Assembly: GCF_000820045.1 (NCBI RefSeq)
Contig: NZ_CDBJ01000027.1
Coordinates: 1-64,000 of the forward strand
From: Aeromonas rivuli
Lineage (GTDB): Bacteria; Pseudomonadota; Gammaproteobacteria; Enterobacterales; Aeromonadaceae
Direction of reading: 5' to 3'
Length of the DNA: 64,000 nucleotides
This document shows, one piece after another, positions 9,212 through 19,276 of the stretch; within the stretch, counting starts at the first letter, position 1, and each line of letters starts with the position of its first letter. The position numbers and the translations under genes are program-made. Below the pieces are notes generated by a model. The model did no database searches. It was given only the letters and a program-made list of their open reading frames with translations, and was not told the origin of the DNA.

Positions 9212-10009
9212 TCAACCATGGGCACCTCCCAGACACTGGGTATCGATCAGCTGGCAGCTCGTCTCCTGCACCCGCTCCCAGAGGGCATCGAAGTGCCCCA
9301 TGAAGCCGCCGATGGTGAGCCAGAGAATGAAGAGCCCCGACATCATGCTGACCGCAAACCCGATGCTGAAGATGTTGAGCTGGGGGGCCGCCCGGGTCAT
9401 GACCCCGAACGCGAAGTTGATGAGCAGCAGGGCGACGATGGCGGAGAGAGACATCACCAGAGCGGCCTGGAACATGACCCCGATAAAGCCTGCCAGGGTG
9501 CGCAAGGACCCAACCGAGAGGCCCACTGTGCCCACCGGCAAAGTATCGAAACTCAAGATAACCATGCGCAGCATGATGAGGTGACCGTCGAGGGCGAGGA
9601 ATACCAGGGTCGCCAGCATCAGGTAGAACTGGCCCACCACGGGGGCGGATTGACCGTTCATGGGATCCACCAGAGAGGCAAAACCCAGGCTGGTCTGCAT
9701 CGAGATGACCTGACCGGCCAGCACGAAGCTCTCCATCAGAAACTGGGTCATCAGGCCGAGGGCGGCACCTATCAGGATCTGCTGACCGAGAATAAGAAAG
9801 CTGCCGAGGGAGAAGAGCTCCACCGAGGGCATGGGGGGCAACAGAGGGACGATCAGGAAGGTGATGGCCAACGAGAGCCCCATGCGCACATTCATGGGGG
9901 CCAGCTTGCTGCCAAACACCGCCATCACCATCAACAGGCTGCTGACCCGGGCCAGGGGCCAGAGCACGGCGGCGAGCCACTCCAGAATCAGCTGGCTGGA
10001 GAAGGTCAC
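9212..10009 (-). CDS. fliR: Flagellar export protein FliR
   Basis: Inner-membrane export-gate subunit that assembles with FliP and FliQ. The 265-aa product is almost entirely hydrophobic with about six membrane segments, and starts MTFSSQLILEWLAAVLWPLAR. The order fliP-fliQ-fliR-flhB is the canonical export-gate cluster. The start ATG at 10009 lies 25 bases after fliQ. Confidence 0.94.
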   Translation of the reverse strand: MTFSSQLILEWLAAVLWPLARVSSLLMVMAVFGSKLAPMNVRMGLSLAITFLIVPLLPPMPSVELFSLGSFLILGQQILIGAALGLMTQFLMESFVLAGQVISMQTSLGFASLVDPMNGQSAPVVGQFYLMLATLVFLALDGHLIMLRMVILSFDTLPVGTVGLSVGSLRTLAGFIGVMFQAALVMSLSAIVALLLINFAFGVMTRAAPQLNIFSIGFAVSMMSGLFILWLTIGGFMGHFDALWERVQETSCQLIDTQCLGGAHG

Positions 10010-10034
10010 GCTGCTCGCCCCGGGGTTGTGCGAC

Positions 10035-10304
10035 TCACCCCACCACCTCGGGGATCTGGCTCACCATCAGCTGGAAGAAGTCCATCAGGCTCTGCAGGCC
10101 CCAATGTGCACCGGCCCCCAGGGCCAGCAGGGTCACCACCAGCCGGGGCAGGAAGCTCAAGGTCTGTTCGTTGATGGAGGTGGCCGCCTGGAAGATGGCC
10201 ACCAGCAGACCGACGAACAGGCTCGGCAGTATGACGGCACACACCATGATGGTGACCAGCCAGAGCGCCTCGCGAAATACGTCGACAAAGGTTTCCGGAC
10301 TCAT
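10035..10304 (-). CDS. fliQ: Flagellar export protein FliQ
   Basis: Small export-gate subunit of 89 aa with two membrane helices (about residues 15-38 and 53-75). The start MSPETFVDVFREAL at 10304 is chosen because it gives the family length and has a GGAG site a few bases upstream; the longer in-frame reading adds an unrelated hydrophilic leader. It lies between fliP and fliR, each with short spacers. Confidence 0.94.
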   Translation of the reverse strand: MSPETFVDVFREALWLVTIMVCAVILPSLFVGLLVAIFQAATSINEQTLSFLPRLVVTLLALGAGAHWGLQSLMDFFQLMVSQIPEVVG

Positions 10305-10385
10305 GTTACCGACTCCTTTCCATTGGCCACCGGCATCCGGGCCGACGCGGGTGACCCACATGACCGAGGCAGGAAGCGCCCAGCA

Positions 10386-11147
10386 TCATCCCCCGCTCCC
10401 CAAACCAAAGCTGGTCGCCAGGGAGCCCAGAATGAGGTTCCAGCCATCGACCATGACAAACAGCATCAGCTTGAAGGGCAGCGATACCAGCATGGGAGAG
10501 AGCATCATCATCCCCATGGCCATCAGGATGCTGGCGACCACCAGATCGATGACCAGGAAGGGCAGAAACAGCATGAAACCTATCTGGAAGGCGGTCTTGA
10601 GCTCACTGGTGACGAAGGCCGGGATCAGCACCCGCAACGGCACATCGGCGGGCTTGTCCACCTGTACGTTGGCGATCTCCATGAAGGTATTGAGATCCTT
10701 GATCCGGGTCTGGGCCAGCATGAACTGGTGCAGGGGCAGCTGGGCCTTCTCCAGCGCCTCCTGGGTGGTGATGGTTTCGGCCAGATAGGGCTGCAAGGCC
10801 TCCTCATTGATGCGATCCAGCACCGGGGACATGATGAAGAAGGACATGAACAGGGCGATGCCGACCAGCACCTGGTTTGAGGGGCTCTGCTGCAGACCGA
10901 TGGCCTGACGCAGGATGCCGAGCACCACTATGATGCGGGTGAAGGAGGTCATCATGATGACCACGGCCGGCAGGAAGGAGAGGGCCGTCATCAGCGCCAG
11001 CACCTGCAGGGTCAGGCTGTACTCCTGACTGCCATCCGCCATGGTCTTGATGGTCACCGCCGACATGCCATCCTGGGCCAGTACCAGCGGCGAGCAGAGC
11101 AACAGCAACAGCCAGCCCCAGTGACGCTTCATCAATAGATTTCTCAT
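10386..11147 (-). CDS. fliP: Flagellar export protein FliP
   Basis: Core export-gate subunit forming the FliPQR channel. About 253 aa, with a cleavable-type N-terminal signal ([16 protein letters not shown]) and the conserved [18 protein letters not shown] and [22 protein letters not shown] blocks. Three starts are possible: ATG 11165, overlapping fliO by 14 bases; ATG 11147; and ATG 11132. None has a strong ribosome site. The middle one is given because it leaves a normal signal peptide. Confidence 0.93.
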   Translation of the reverse strand: MRNLLMKRHWGWLLLLLCSPLVLAQDGMSAVTIKTMADGSQEYSLTLQVLALMTALSFLPAVVIMMTSFTRIIVVLGILRQAIGLQQSPSNQVLVGIALFMSFFIMSPVLDRINEEALQPYLAETITTQEALEKAQLPLHQFMLAQTRIKDLNTFMEIANVQVDKPADVPLRVLIPAFVTSELKTAFQIGFMLFLPFLVIDLVVASILMAMGMMMLSPMLVSLPFKLMLFVMVDGWNLILGSLATSFGLGSGG

Positions 11148-11151
11148 CCCG

Positions 11152-11532
11152 TTATTCTTTGTCATTGCGTGCCATCAGCTTGCTGAGCTGCTGGGCGAAG
11201 GCCTGGGGTTGACGCTCATCCAGGGGCTGCTCAAGCCGATGGAGAAAGGTGACCTGCTGGGGGGTGACGCCGAGCAAGAACTGCTGCTCCCCCACCTTGA
11301 CCACCAGCAGTTTTTCCTTGTAGCCGAGGGGCAGACTGGCGATCACCTTCATCTGGCCCCCCCCTATCGCCTGAGTGAGCTTGCTCTTCTTGAGCAGAAA
11401 CCCCAGCACCAGGATGAGGCCGATGACCATCAGGCTCGACAGCAGCCAAGAGGTGAGGCTCGGCAGCGTGGCGGTTGTCTGTGCCAAGGCAGGCAGCGGC
11501 AACAGCAGCAACAGGAGGGCGGCCCGCATCAT
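11152..11532 (-). CDS. fliO: Flagellar assembly protein FliO
   Basis: Membrane protein that helps assemble the FliP ring. The product is 126 aa: a signal-like N-terminus ([14 protein letters not shown]), one membrane helix near residues 28-47, then a small cytoplasmic FliO domain ([20 protein letters not shown]). The start ATG overlaps the fliN stop codon, and its 3' end abuts fliP. Typical length and position. Confidence 0.92.
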   Translation of the reverse strand: MMRAALLLLLLPLPALAQTTATLPSLTSWLLSSLMVIGLILVLGFLLKKSKLTQAIGGGQMKVIASLPLGYKEKLLVVKVGEQQFLLGVTPQQVTFLHRLEQPLDERQPQAFAQQLSKLMARNDKE

Positions 11533-11924
11533 TTGAGTTTCTTGATCCGTTCAATCTGGCTGATCACATCGGTCAGGCGGATCCCGAACTTGTCATTGAC
11601 CACCACCACCTCGCCGTGGGCGATCAGGGTGCCGTTGACCAATACATCCAGGGGCTCACCGGCCACCCTGTCCAGCTCCACCACAGATCCCTGGTTGAGC
11701 TGCAGCAGGTTGCGGATGCTGATCTGGCTGCGGCCCACTTCCATGGCGATGGTCACCGGGATGTCGAGTATGGTGTCAAGCTTGCGGCGCTCCTCGGCAC
11801 TGATGGGCGCATCGTCCTTCAGCTCTTCGAGGGGAGCCGGTTTGACTTCCGTCGTGACCTGCTCTTCGAGGGCTGCAGCCCAGGCATCGGCCATCAGATC
11901 CTGCTCGTCTTCGGGTGTGCTCAT
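11529..11924 (-). CDS. fliN: Flagellar motor switch protein FliN
   Basis: C-ring component that binds FliM and the FliH/FliI export ATPase complex. 131 aa with an acidic N-terminal part and the C-terminal SpoA/surface-presentation domain (LDIPVTIAMEVGRSQISIRN then VELDRVAGEPLDVLVNGTL). It lies 42 bases after fliM and overlaps fliO. Full length and intact. Confidence 0.95.
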   Translation of the reverse strand: MSTPEDEQDLMADAWAAALEEQVTTEVKPAPLEELKDDAPISAEERRKLDTILDIPVTIAMEVGRSQISIRNLLQLNQGSVVELDRVAGEPLDVLVNGTLIAHGEVVVVNDKFGIRLTDVISQIERIKKLK

Positions 11925-11966
11925 CTTACTTCCTTACTGTTCATGATTAGGCGGGTTCCGGGCCTG

Positions 11967-13037
11967 TTATCGGTGGGGATTTTCGATGCTGCGCTCGAGC
12001 TCTTCCAGCTCGGCTTCGCCATCGATACGCACGCCGCCCCGGGTGACCAGGTGCATCTCGGTCTTGACCCCGTCCGGACGCTTGAGTTTGTCGACAATCT
12101 TGAGCGCCACGTTCTCTTTTGTGCGGCCCATCTTGGCGTGGAAGGTCGGCAAGTCCTCCACATAGACCAGCAGGTTCTCCGGCATCTCCACCGGGATGAT
12201 GTCGCCGGGTTTGAGCTCCATGAGGTCGCGCAGGGTGAGCTCGGTCTCCAGCAATTTCGCCTTGAGCTCCACCTTGACGTCCATGATCTCGTCGCGCAGC
12301 GCCTTGCTCCAGCGCACGTCGGTGTCCCCCTTGTCGCTCTGCACCCCGGCATCGAGCAACTCGCGGATGGGTTCGAGCATGGAGTAAGGCATGGCCACGT
12401 GGAAGTCGCCGCCGCCGCCATCGAGTTCGATGTGGAAGGAGCTGACCACTATCACCTCGGTCGGGCTGACGATGTTGGCCATGGCCGGGTTCACCTCGGA
12501 GTCGAGGTACTCGAAGCCCACATCCATCACCGGCGCCCAAGCATCCTTGTAATCCTCGAACACCAGCTTGAGCAGCATCTGGATGATGCGCCGCTCGGTG
12601 GGGGTGAATTCCCGTCCCTCGATCTTGGCATGGTAACGGCCGTCGCCACCGAAGAAGTTCTCCACCAGGATGAAGACCAGACGCGCCTCCATGGTGATCA
12701 GCGCCGTCCCCTTGAGGGGACGAAAACGCACCATGTTCAGGCTGGTTGGCACGAACAGGGTATGCACATATTCGCCAAATTTGAGCATCTGCACACCGTT
12801 GATCGACACCTCGGCGGTGCGCCGCATCATGTTGAACAGGCTGATGCGCATGTGACGGGCAAAACGCTCGTTCACCAGCTCCAGGGTGGGCATGCGCCCA
12901 CGGACGATGCGATCCTGGGAGGAAAAATCAAACTGGGCTATGCCGGGATCGCCGGCCGCCCCTAACTCCTCCTCTTCGACATCGTCGACCCCGTGCAAGA
13001 GGGCATCAATTTCGTCCTGACTTAACAGATCGCTCAC
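11967..13037 (-). CDS. fliM: Flagellar motor switch protein FliM
   Basis: C-ring protein that receives CheY-P and sets rotation direction. 356 aa. The N-terminus MSDLLSQDEIDALLHGVDD is the conserved CheY-binding peptide. A middle CheC-like domain and a C-terminal SpoA domain follow. It begins 7 bases after the fliL stop. The N-terminal peptide resembles motifs repeated in the CheA linker of this window. Confidence 0.96.
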   Translation of the reverse strand: MSDLLSQDEIDALLHGVDDVEEEELGAAGDPGIAQFDFSSQDRIVRGRMPTLELVNERFARHMRISLFNMMRRTAEVSINGVQMLKFGEYVHTLFVPTSLNMVRFRPLKGTALITMEARLVFILVENFFGGDGRYHAKIEGREFTPTERRIIQMLLKLVFEDYKDAWAPVMDVGFEYLDSEVNPAMANIVSPTEVIVVSSFHIELDGGGGDFHVAMPYSMLEPIRELLDAGVQSDKGDTDVRWSKALRDEIMDVKVELKAKLLETELTLRDLMELKPGDIIPVEMPENLLVYVEDLPTFHAKMGRTKENVALKIVDKLKRPDGVKTEMHLVTRGGVRIDGEAELEELERSIENPHR

Positions 13038-13044
13038 GCTTCAC

Positions 13045-13563
13045 CTACTGCATTACAAAGCCGGTAAACAGCACTTGTTCGATTACGGGGGAAGAGGTCA
13101 GGTCTTTCAGGACCCGACGGCACTCTTCCAGTGAGTCATTTCGCAACTTTTCCTTGCCCTCGAAGGTGACCAGCTGCTCGGCGCTGGCGGCGCTGAAGAC
13201 CCGCAGCAGCGTCCCCTCGATGAGCGGTACATGCTGCTTGGCAAGGGCCTCGCTCGGGGCGCCGCGCACCATCAGCTGCACCTTGATCTGCACCAACCTG
13301 TCCCGGCTCTGGCCCGCCACGTTGAATACGAAGGGACGCGGCATGCCGACATAGAGCGCCGGCAGGGTCGCGGGGTCTTGAGCCTGACCATCCGCCTGGG
13401 CGCTAGCCTCGGCCTTGGCGGCCTCGTCACTCCCCGAGAGCAGCAACCAGGCGGCAACGCCGCCCCCCATCAACACAAGCAGCACTATGACGGCCATGAT
13501 GATCAGCTTTTTTTTGCTGGCCGTCGCCGGGTCTTTGAGCGTCAGTTCGCTATCGTCTGCCAT
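13045..13563 (-). CDS. fliL: Flagellar basal body-associated protein FliL
   Basis: Inner-membrane protein that surrounds the stator and supports motor torque. 172 aa: a short cytoplasmic N-terminus, one membrane helix (about residues 20-42, IIMAVIVLLVLMGGGVAAWLL), and a periplasmic FliL domain ending VIEQVLFTGFVMQ. It lies 57 bases after fliK and 7 bases before fliM. Confidence 0.94.
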   Translation of the reverse strand: MADDSELTLKDPATASKKKLIIMAVIVLLVLMGGGVAAWLLLSGSDEAAKAEASAQADGQAQDPATLPALYVGMPRPFVFNVAGQSRDRLVQIKVQLMVRGAPSEALAKQHVPLIEGTLLRVFSAASAEQLVTFEGKEKLRNDSLEECRRVLKDLTSSPVIEQVLFTGFVMQ

Positions 13564-13620
13564 CCCTTGTCCACCCTGGTATCAAACTTGTTCGTTATCA
13601 TAAACTTAACTTGGGGCGCA

Positions 13621-15405
13621 TCAAGCATAGAAATCAATTCCGCTCTCGTTTGCCGCATCCATGGACAAACTGAGTCGAGTGACGCCGTTTTCGGCCTCAT
13701 GTTGAGCACCATGACCGCCCTCCCGACCAGGCTGACCATGGCCTCCCTGTCCCGCGAAACCCTGGGCCTGCTGTTGCGACTGCTGCTGAGCCTGCTGTTG
13801 GGTCTGCTGTTGCACGGACGTCTGGCCAAGCTGGATCCCCTGCCCCGCCAACATCTCCCTGAGCCTGGGCATGGCCTGCTCCAGCATCTCCCGGGTCTGG
13901 CCATGCTGCACCACGAAACTGACGCTGGCCTGGCTGTCCTGGCCCAGCTGGATCTGGATTTTCATCTTGCCAAGGCCCAGAGGGTCGAGCTGGATCTCCG
14001 CCTGTTGCAGCTTGTCTGCCAGCATGACATTGACCCGTTGCTGCAATTCGGCCGGGGCATCCTGACCGGCCAATTTCAAATGGGGTAAAGCGGGGGCATC
14101 GGCGCGGGGCTGGCTCAGGGCAGTCTGGCTGCCCCTGGCCTCGGCCAGTGCTTGCGGGCCCTGATGCAGGTTGGGAGGCGCAGGGTCGCTCTCCCCCTTC
14201 TGACCGCTGGTGACCAGAGATTCATTGCGCTCAAGAGCCGCCAGTTTACCCTTGGTGACAGGCTCATTTTTCACTGACGCGGCGGCCCCCTCGATGGTCG
14301 CGGCAGAGGCCCCTTGAGGCAAACTGGTGACCGGTGCCTGACTCCCCTGAGATTGCGCCTGAGCCAGCACTTGCTGAGGCACCACCAAGGTCGGCGCCAC
14401 TGGCGGGCTGCTCGCAGCCTGTCCTGGCGCGCTCTGGGTTAGGGGAGTCTGCGAGTCACCACCAGCCTTGGCCGCAGCGCCCTGACTGATGCTCCCGTCT
14501 GCGTCCACCGCTGATGGCGTCCGGTCTTGCGGCTTGTCAGCCGGCTGGCCACGGTCTGATACATCTGGCGGCGCGCTGCGCGGCAGCGGCCCCCCTTGCT
14601 GGGCGAGCTGGCTGCCGACCGCAAAGGCCTGGGCCGACGTGCTGGCATCGGGCTTGCGCGCAGGCTCGGTGACCGGCGTGGTGCCCTCATCCCCTTGCAG
14701 GGCCTCATCCATACTGGGCAAGGTCGCGGGCAATATCTTGCGGCCCTGCTCGGCACCTCTCTCCATCAGGGCCGCAACCAGCTTGCTGTCGCCCTCTCCC
14801 GCCTCTGCCTGTGCCTCATCGGCGGCATCATGCTGACCCCTGTGGGCCGCAAGTGGCGCGCCCGGCGTGTCGGATGCCGATGCTGTGCTCGTCTCTTCAA
14901 GGCCGGGAGCAGGCGGCAACATATTGCCTTCCCCAGGCGCGCTGCTGCCTGATGGCGAAACCAGGCGGGTATCTTGTTTGAGGGAATCTTGCAGATGGGC
15001 GAGGAAGGGGTGACCGGCAAGGGCGTTGAGCGCCAGGGCACCATCGTCAATGGCCTCCCCCTTGACAGCCTCCTCGCCATCTTGCCCCTGAGCGACGGCT
15101 TTGCCTGGCTTGGCGTCACTCTCTTGACGCCCTGCAGATGCCAAACCGGCGGCCATCTCTGCCCCGGCCTGTTCCATCTGCGGCTGCAAGCCCTTATCAG
15201 CGCCATCCGTCCTGGCCACGCCCTCAGCCCGGTCTCCCCTGGACGGCGCAACCTGCTCCCCTTGCTGGTACTGGGTCATCAGATCGGCAAACCCAGCCTT
15301 CTCCTCCCCAGGCACAGGGGCATCATCGCGCCGAGCCTGGCTTGTCAGGACGCTCGTCTCACCGCTAACGGGTGGCGTAATGGGGGTCAACAATGTCTGC
15401 ATCAT
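13621..15405 (-). CDS. fliK: Flagellar hook-length control protein FliK
   Basis: Secreted molecular ruler that triggers the FlhB substrate switch. About 594 aa from ATG 15405; an upstream ATG at 15471 adds 22 residues but has no clear ribosome site. The long N-terminal part is low-complexity and rich in Ala, Gln, Gly, Pro and Ser. The conserved C-terminal domain contains the LDPLGLGKMKIQIQL block and is followed by a Gln-rich run. This is longer than enterobacterial FliK, as is common in polar systems. Confidence 0.9.
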   Translation of the reverse strand: MMQTLLTPITPPVSGETSVLTSQARRDDAPVPGEEKAGFADLMTQYQQGEQVAPSRGDRAEGVARTDGADKGLQPQMEQAGAEMAAGLASAGRQESDAKPGKAVAQGQDGEEAVKGEAIDDGALALNALAGHPFLAHLQDSLKQDTRLVSPSGSSAPGEGNMLPPAPGLEETSTASASDTPGAPLAAHRGQHDAADEAQAEAGEGDSKLVAALMERGAEQGRKILPATLPSMDEALQGDEGTTPVTEPARKPDASTSAQAFAVGSQLAQQGGPLPRSAPPDVSDRGQPADKPQDRTPSAVDADGSISQGAAAKAGGDSQTPLTQSAPGQAASSPPVAPTLVVPQQVLAQAQSQGSQAPVTSLPQGASAATIEGAAASVKNEPVTKGKLAALERNESLVTSGQKGESDPAPPNLHQGPQALAEARGSQTALSQPRADAPALPHLKLAGQDAPAELQQRVNVMLADKLQQAEIQLDPLGLGKMKIQIQLGQDSQASVSFVVQHGQTREMLEQAMPRLREMLAGQGIQLGQTSVQQQTQQQAQQQSQQQAQGFAGQGGHGQPGREGGHGAQHEAENGVTRLSLSMDAANESGIDFYA

Positions 15406-15489
15406 CCTGGATTCCGGGTCTGGGCGCCGATAAGGCCTGAATTGGAATAGGGGCACCTCTTGGTGCGTCATGAGCAATTAGAAAGCAAG

Positions 15490-15930
15490 TTACAGGCCAG
15501 AATGTTGAGTTCGGCTACGCAGGGAGAATTCATCCAACATCTTCTGCTCTTGCCGCTGGGCTTGCTGCTGGGCGCGAACGGCCTGCTTGTCGAGCAGCAG
15601 TGCCACCGCCTTGCGCCGTTGCTGGGCGCCCAGCCACTCTTCCCGGCGCTGGCTGAGCACCTCGCGGATCTGCAACACCCCCTCAAACTGCTGGGTCGCA
15701 GCCTGCTCCAACTTGCTGATGAAGGCGTGATACTGGGCGTTCTGCTGCGCGGGTATGCCCTGCAGGCCCCGGTCTGTCCACTGCTGGTGATAGACCTGAC
15801 GATATTGGTTGAGGGCATCTTGCTGCTGCTGGTACAGCTTCAAGTCCTGCTGCGCCTTGGCGAGCGCCAGGGCAGCCTGCTGCTCAGCCACCAGCAACCT
15901 TTCCGCTAATAACACCAGTCCCTTGCTCAT
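15490..15930 (-). CDS. fliJ: Flagellar export chaperone FliJ
   Basis: Soluble coiled-coil protein that fits into the FliI ATPase ring and links it to FlhA. 146 aa, almost entirely helical and rich in Gln, Glu, Arg and Ala (for example AEQQAALALAKAQQDLKLYQ). It starts MSKGLVLLAERLL at 15930, about 50 bases after fliI. Sequence conservation of this family is low, so position and coiled-coil character weigh heavily in the call. Confidence 0.88.
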   Translation of the reverse strand: MSKGLVLLAERLLVAEQQAALALAKAQQDLKLYQQQQDALNQYRQVYHQQWTDRGLQGIPAQQNAQYHAFISKLEQAATQQFEGVLQIREVLSQRREEWLGAQQRRKAVALLLDKQAVRAQQQAQRQEQKMLDEFSLRSRTQHSGL

Positions 15931-15982
15931 TGACTACCTCTCGCTGGCTGGATGAAGGGGGATGTTCGCCCCGCACGCGGGA

Positions 15983-17314
15983 TCACTGCATCAGGGGCAT
16001 GGCCACCAGTTGCAGTGCCTGCAGGCCATCATCATAGTGGACGACCTCACGCATTTTTTGCTGCAAGAAGCGATCCAGATACGGCTTTTGGCTGATGGCC
16101 CTGTCGATGCGCGGATCCGCCCCCTGGCTGTAGGCGCCTATGGTGATCAGATCCCGGTTCTGCTGATAGAGGGAGTAATACTGCTTGAGGGCCCGTGCCA
16201 GCCCCTGATGCTCGGCCGAGGTGACCTGAGGCATGACCCGGCTGATGGATTTTTCGATGTCGATGGCCGGGTAGTGACCCGAATCCGCGAGTTCGCGGGA
16301 CAACACTATGTGGCCATCGAGAATGGCCCGGGCCGCATCGGCGATGGGGTCTTGCAGGTCATCCCCTTCGGTCAGTACCGTGAAAAAGGCGGTGATCGAC
16401 CCCTGACCATCGCTGCCATTGCCCGCTCGCTCCACCAGGGCTGGCAGCTTGGCGAACACCGACGGCGGGTAGCCCTTGGTCGCGGGCGGCTCTCCCACGG
16501 CCAGGGCAATTTCCCGCTGGGCCTGGGCATAGCGGGTGAGGGAATCCATCAGCAGCAGCACATTGAGGCCCTGATCGCGAAAATACTCGGCGATGGCCAG
16601 CGCCGTTTCGCAACCCTTGAGCCGCATCAGCGGCGAGGCATCCGCCGGGGCGGCCACCACCACGGCCCGCTCGCGCCCCTCTGCCCCCAGAATATCTTCG
16701 ATAAACTCTTTGACCTCCCGGCCCCGCTCGCCGATGAGGCCGACCACCACCACATCCGCCACCGAGCCCCGGGTCATCATGCCCAGCAACACGGACTTGC
16801 CGACCCCGGAGCCAGCAAAGAGCCCCATCCGCTGACCCTGACCGACGGTGAGCACCGCATTGATGGCACGCACCCCTACGTCCATCGGCTTGTGGATGGG
16901 ACGACGGGCGAGCGGGTTGATGCGGGTCTGGGCAAATTGCACCGTCTGGGCCGCGATAATGGGGCCGAGTCCATCCAGGGGCTGGCCGATGCCATCGATG
17001 ACACGGCCGAGCAGATTCATGCCGACCGGTATGCCATAGGCCTCGGTAATGGGCACCACGCGGGCGCCGGGGATCACCCCCTTGAGCTGTTCACTCGGCA
17101 TCAGGAACAGGCGATCACCGCTAAAGCCGACCACCTCTGCCTCCAGGGTGCCATCCTGGGTATCGATGCGGCACAGGGCGCCGATGGCGGCCCGGCACCC
17201 CACGGCCTCCAGGGTCAATCCCACCACCCGCGTCAACTTTCCGGCGACCGGGGTCTTGGGGGCTATCTCCCCGACCCGGTAACGTTGCAGTCGCTGGCAA
17301 AGGCTGTTGCTCAT
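15983..17314 (-). CDS. fliI: Flagellar export ATPase FliI
   Basis: Hexameric F1-beta-like ATPase that energises the flagellar export apparatus. 443 aa with P-loop [11 protein letters not shown] at residues 164-174, a Walker B segment ([20 protein letters not shown]) and the type III ATPase signature in [19 protein letters not shown]. Lies between fliH and fliJ. Full length. Confidence 0.96.
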   Translation of the reverse strand: MSNSLCQRLQRYRVGEIAPKTPVAGKLTRVVGLTLEAVGCRAAIGALCRIDTQDGTLEAEVVGFSGDRLFLMPSEQLKGVIPGARVVPITEAYGIPVGMNLLGRVIDGIGQPLDGLGPIIAAQTVQFAQTRINPLARRPIHKPMDVGVRAINAVLTVGQGQRMGLFAGSGVGKSVLLGMMTRGSVADVVVVGLIGERGREVKEFIEDILGAEGRERAVVVAAPADASPLMRLKGCETALAIAEYFRDQGLNVLLLMDSLTRYAQAQREIALAVGEPPATKGYPPSVFAKLPALVERAGNGSDGQGSITAFFTVLTEGDDLQDPIADAARAILDGHIVLSRELADSGHYPAIDIEKSISRVMPQVTSAEHQGLARALKQYYSLYQQNRDLITIGAYSQGADPRIDRAISQKPYLDRFLQQKMREVVHYDDGLQALQLVAMPLMQ

Positions 17315-17357
17315 AATGGGATCCTGAGGCTGGGAATTGAGAAGGGAAACCCTGGCG

Positions 17358-18152
17358 TCAATCGCGCTGGTTGTCGCGCAAGAAGTTGCGCAACAGCTGG
17401 TCGATGCGCCCCGAGAGGGTCAAGTCCACACTGGAGAGTTCGGTGGCCAGCTGAATATCGCCGGGCAACAGGGTCGGATCGCTCTCTAGCCGCCAGTGGC
17501 GCCGCTCGCACTCCTCCTCCCCGAATGCCGCCACCACCCGGGCAATATCATCCGGATGCAGGGAGAGCGTCACCCCTTGATTGGACGCGGGCAGCAGGGC
17601 CAACCCCTCCTTCAAGGCACCGAGCAGCAAGGCGGGTGAGGTCACGGCCTCCTGCTTGATCAGGGCCCGGGTCAGCTGCATCACCAGGGCGATGAGCTGT
17701 TGCTCCACGTCGGCATCCTGCTCGGCCAGGGGGTCGGCCAGGCGGGAGGCCAGCAGGCGCCAATGGCCCTGCTCCTGCTCGACCAACTCGCGCCCGAGGG
17801 CCAAACCCTCCTCCTTGCCTTGGCTAAGACCGGCATCGTGCCCCTGCTTGAGACCCTCTAGCTTGCCCTCCTCCAGCCCCTTGGCAAAACCTGCGGCCTG
17901 CCCCTCGGCCATGCCCTCTTCCCAGGCAGCCTGACGAATGGCTTCCAGCTCCTCGGCCGTGATGCTGGGGGCGGGTTCCTCGGCCGGTTCCGGCTCAGGT
18001 GGTAGTTCCGACTGACTATACCAATCCTGGGGCAGGCCCAGGGCATTGGTCTCTATCTCGGACTCGACTTCCATCTCCGGCCAGCCCCAGGTCTCTATCT
18101 GGGTACCGGTCGTGTCGGGTCTCACATATCCGCGCAGCTTGCTGTTGTTCAT
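17358..18152 (-). CDS. fliH: Flagellar export ATPase regulator FliH
   Basis: Stator-like regulator that docks FliI to FliN at the C-ring. 264 aa: an acidic, Pro/Glu-rich N-terminus, a middle Gly-rich coiled segment with GxxxG-like spacing ([20 protein letters not shown]), and a C-terminal FliH/YscL-type domain ending in [12 protein letters not shown]. Lies 62 bases after fliG and 43 bases before fliI. Confidence 0.93.
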   Translation of the reverse strand: MNNSKLRGYVRPDTTGTQIETWGWPEMEVESEIETNALGLPQDWYSQSELPPEPEPAEEPAPSITAEELEAIRQAAWEEGMAEGQAAGFAKGLEEGKLEGLKQGHDAGLSQGKEEGLALGRELVEQEQGHWRLLASRLADPLAEQDADVEQQLIALVMQLTRALIKQEAVTSPALLLGALKEGLALLPASNQGVTLSLHPDDIARVVAAFGEEECERRHWRLESDPTLLPGDIQLATELSSVDLTLSGRIDQLLRNFLRDNQRD

Positions 18153-18214
18153 GGTTGAGAGGCACTCCTCGTCACGAGCGGCCCGGCGCCGCCGCGCCGC
18201 TTATGATGCATGGT

Positions 18215-19276
18215 TTAGAGGAACTCGTCGCCGCCACCGGCGCCCAGCATGATCTCGCCGGCATCGGCCAGGCGACGGGCGATGGAGAGGATCTCCTTCT
18301 GGGCCGCCTCCACCTCTGAGACCCGGATCGGCCCCATGGCCTCCAGATCGTCCGCCAGCATCTCGGCGGCGCGCTTGGACATGTTCTTGAAAATCTTCTC
18401 GCGCATCTGATCGTCCGACCCCTTGAGGGCCCGTTGCAGCAGATCCCCCGGCACTTCCCGCAACATGGTCTGGATGCCGCGATCGTCCACGTCGATCAGG
18501 TTCTCGAACACGAACATCAAGTCCTGGATCTGCTGGCTCATCTCCTCGTCGGAGTCGCGGATGGCGTCCATCAGCTGACCTTCGACGTTGGTGTCCAGGT
18601 AGTTCATGATGTTGGCCGCCGCCTTCATGCCGCCCATCTTGGCTGCCTGAGCACCTGCCGCACCGGCAAACTGCTTCTCCATGATGTCGTTGAGCTCTTG
18701 CAGCGCCGCCGGTTGCACCTCTTCGAGGTTGGCGATGCGCATCACCAGATCCAGGCGTACCTGCTCCGGGAACTGGCTCAGGATCTCGGCAGACTGCTCC
18801 GGCTCCAGGTAGGAGAGCACTATGGTCTGGATCTGCGGGTGTTCGTTCTGGATGATGCTGGCCACCTGGCGGGCATCCATCCACTTGAGGGAATCCAGAC
18901 CCCGGGCGCCGGATCCCAGGATGATCTGATCCACCAGGTTGCTGGCCTTGTCTTCACCCAGGGCCGCCACCAAGGCTTTGCGCACGAAATCTTCGCTGCC
19001 GATGCCGATGTTGGTGTACTTCTGGATATCGTCGATAAATTGACGATGCACCGCCGCCACCCGGTCGTGACTGAAATCGGACATGGAGGCCATGGACATG
19101 CCGAGCCGCTGCACCTGCTTGGGCTCGAGGTGGCGGAAGATCTGGGCCGCATCCTCTTCGTTGAGGCTGAGCATCAGCACCGCGGCCATCTCTATCCCCG
19201 TCATCTGCTCGAGGATCTGGCGCTGACCATCGCTGATGTCGTTGCCGGTCACTTGATTCTTATTTTCTTCAGGCAT
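18215..19276 (-). CDS. fliG: Flagellar motor switch protein FliG
   Basis: Rotor protein joining the MS ring to the C-ring and contacting the stator. 353 aa: N-terminal FliF-binding domain, middle domain with the EHPQ motif (NEHPQIQTIVLSYL), and C-terminal torque domain with charged residues (MREKIFKNMSKRAAEML). The start overlaps the fliF stop by 8 bases. Confidence 0.96.
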   Translation of the reverse strand: MPEENKNQVTGNDISDGQRQILEQMTGIEMAAVLMLSLNEEDAAQIFRHLEPKQVQRLGMSMASMSDFSHDRVAAVHRQFIDDIQKYTNIGIGSEDFVRKALVAALGEDKASNLVDQIILGSGARGLDSLKWMDARQVASIIQNEHPQIQTIVLSYLEPEQSAEILSQFPEQVRLDLVMRIANLEEVQPAALQELNDIMEKQFAGAAGAQAAKMGGMKAAANIMNYLDTNVEGQLMDAIRDSDEEMSQQIQDLMFVFENLIDVDDRGIQTMLREVPGDLLQRALKGSDDQMREKIFKNMSKRAAEMLADDLEAMGPIRVSEVEAAQKEILSIARRLADAGEIMLGAGGGDEFL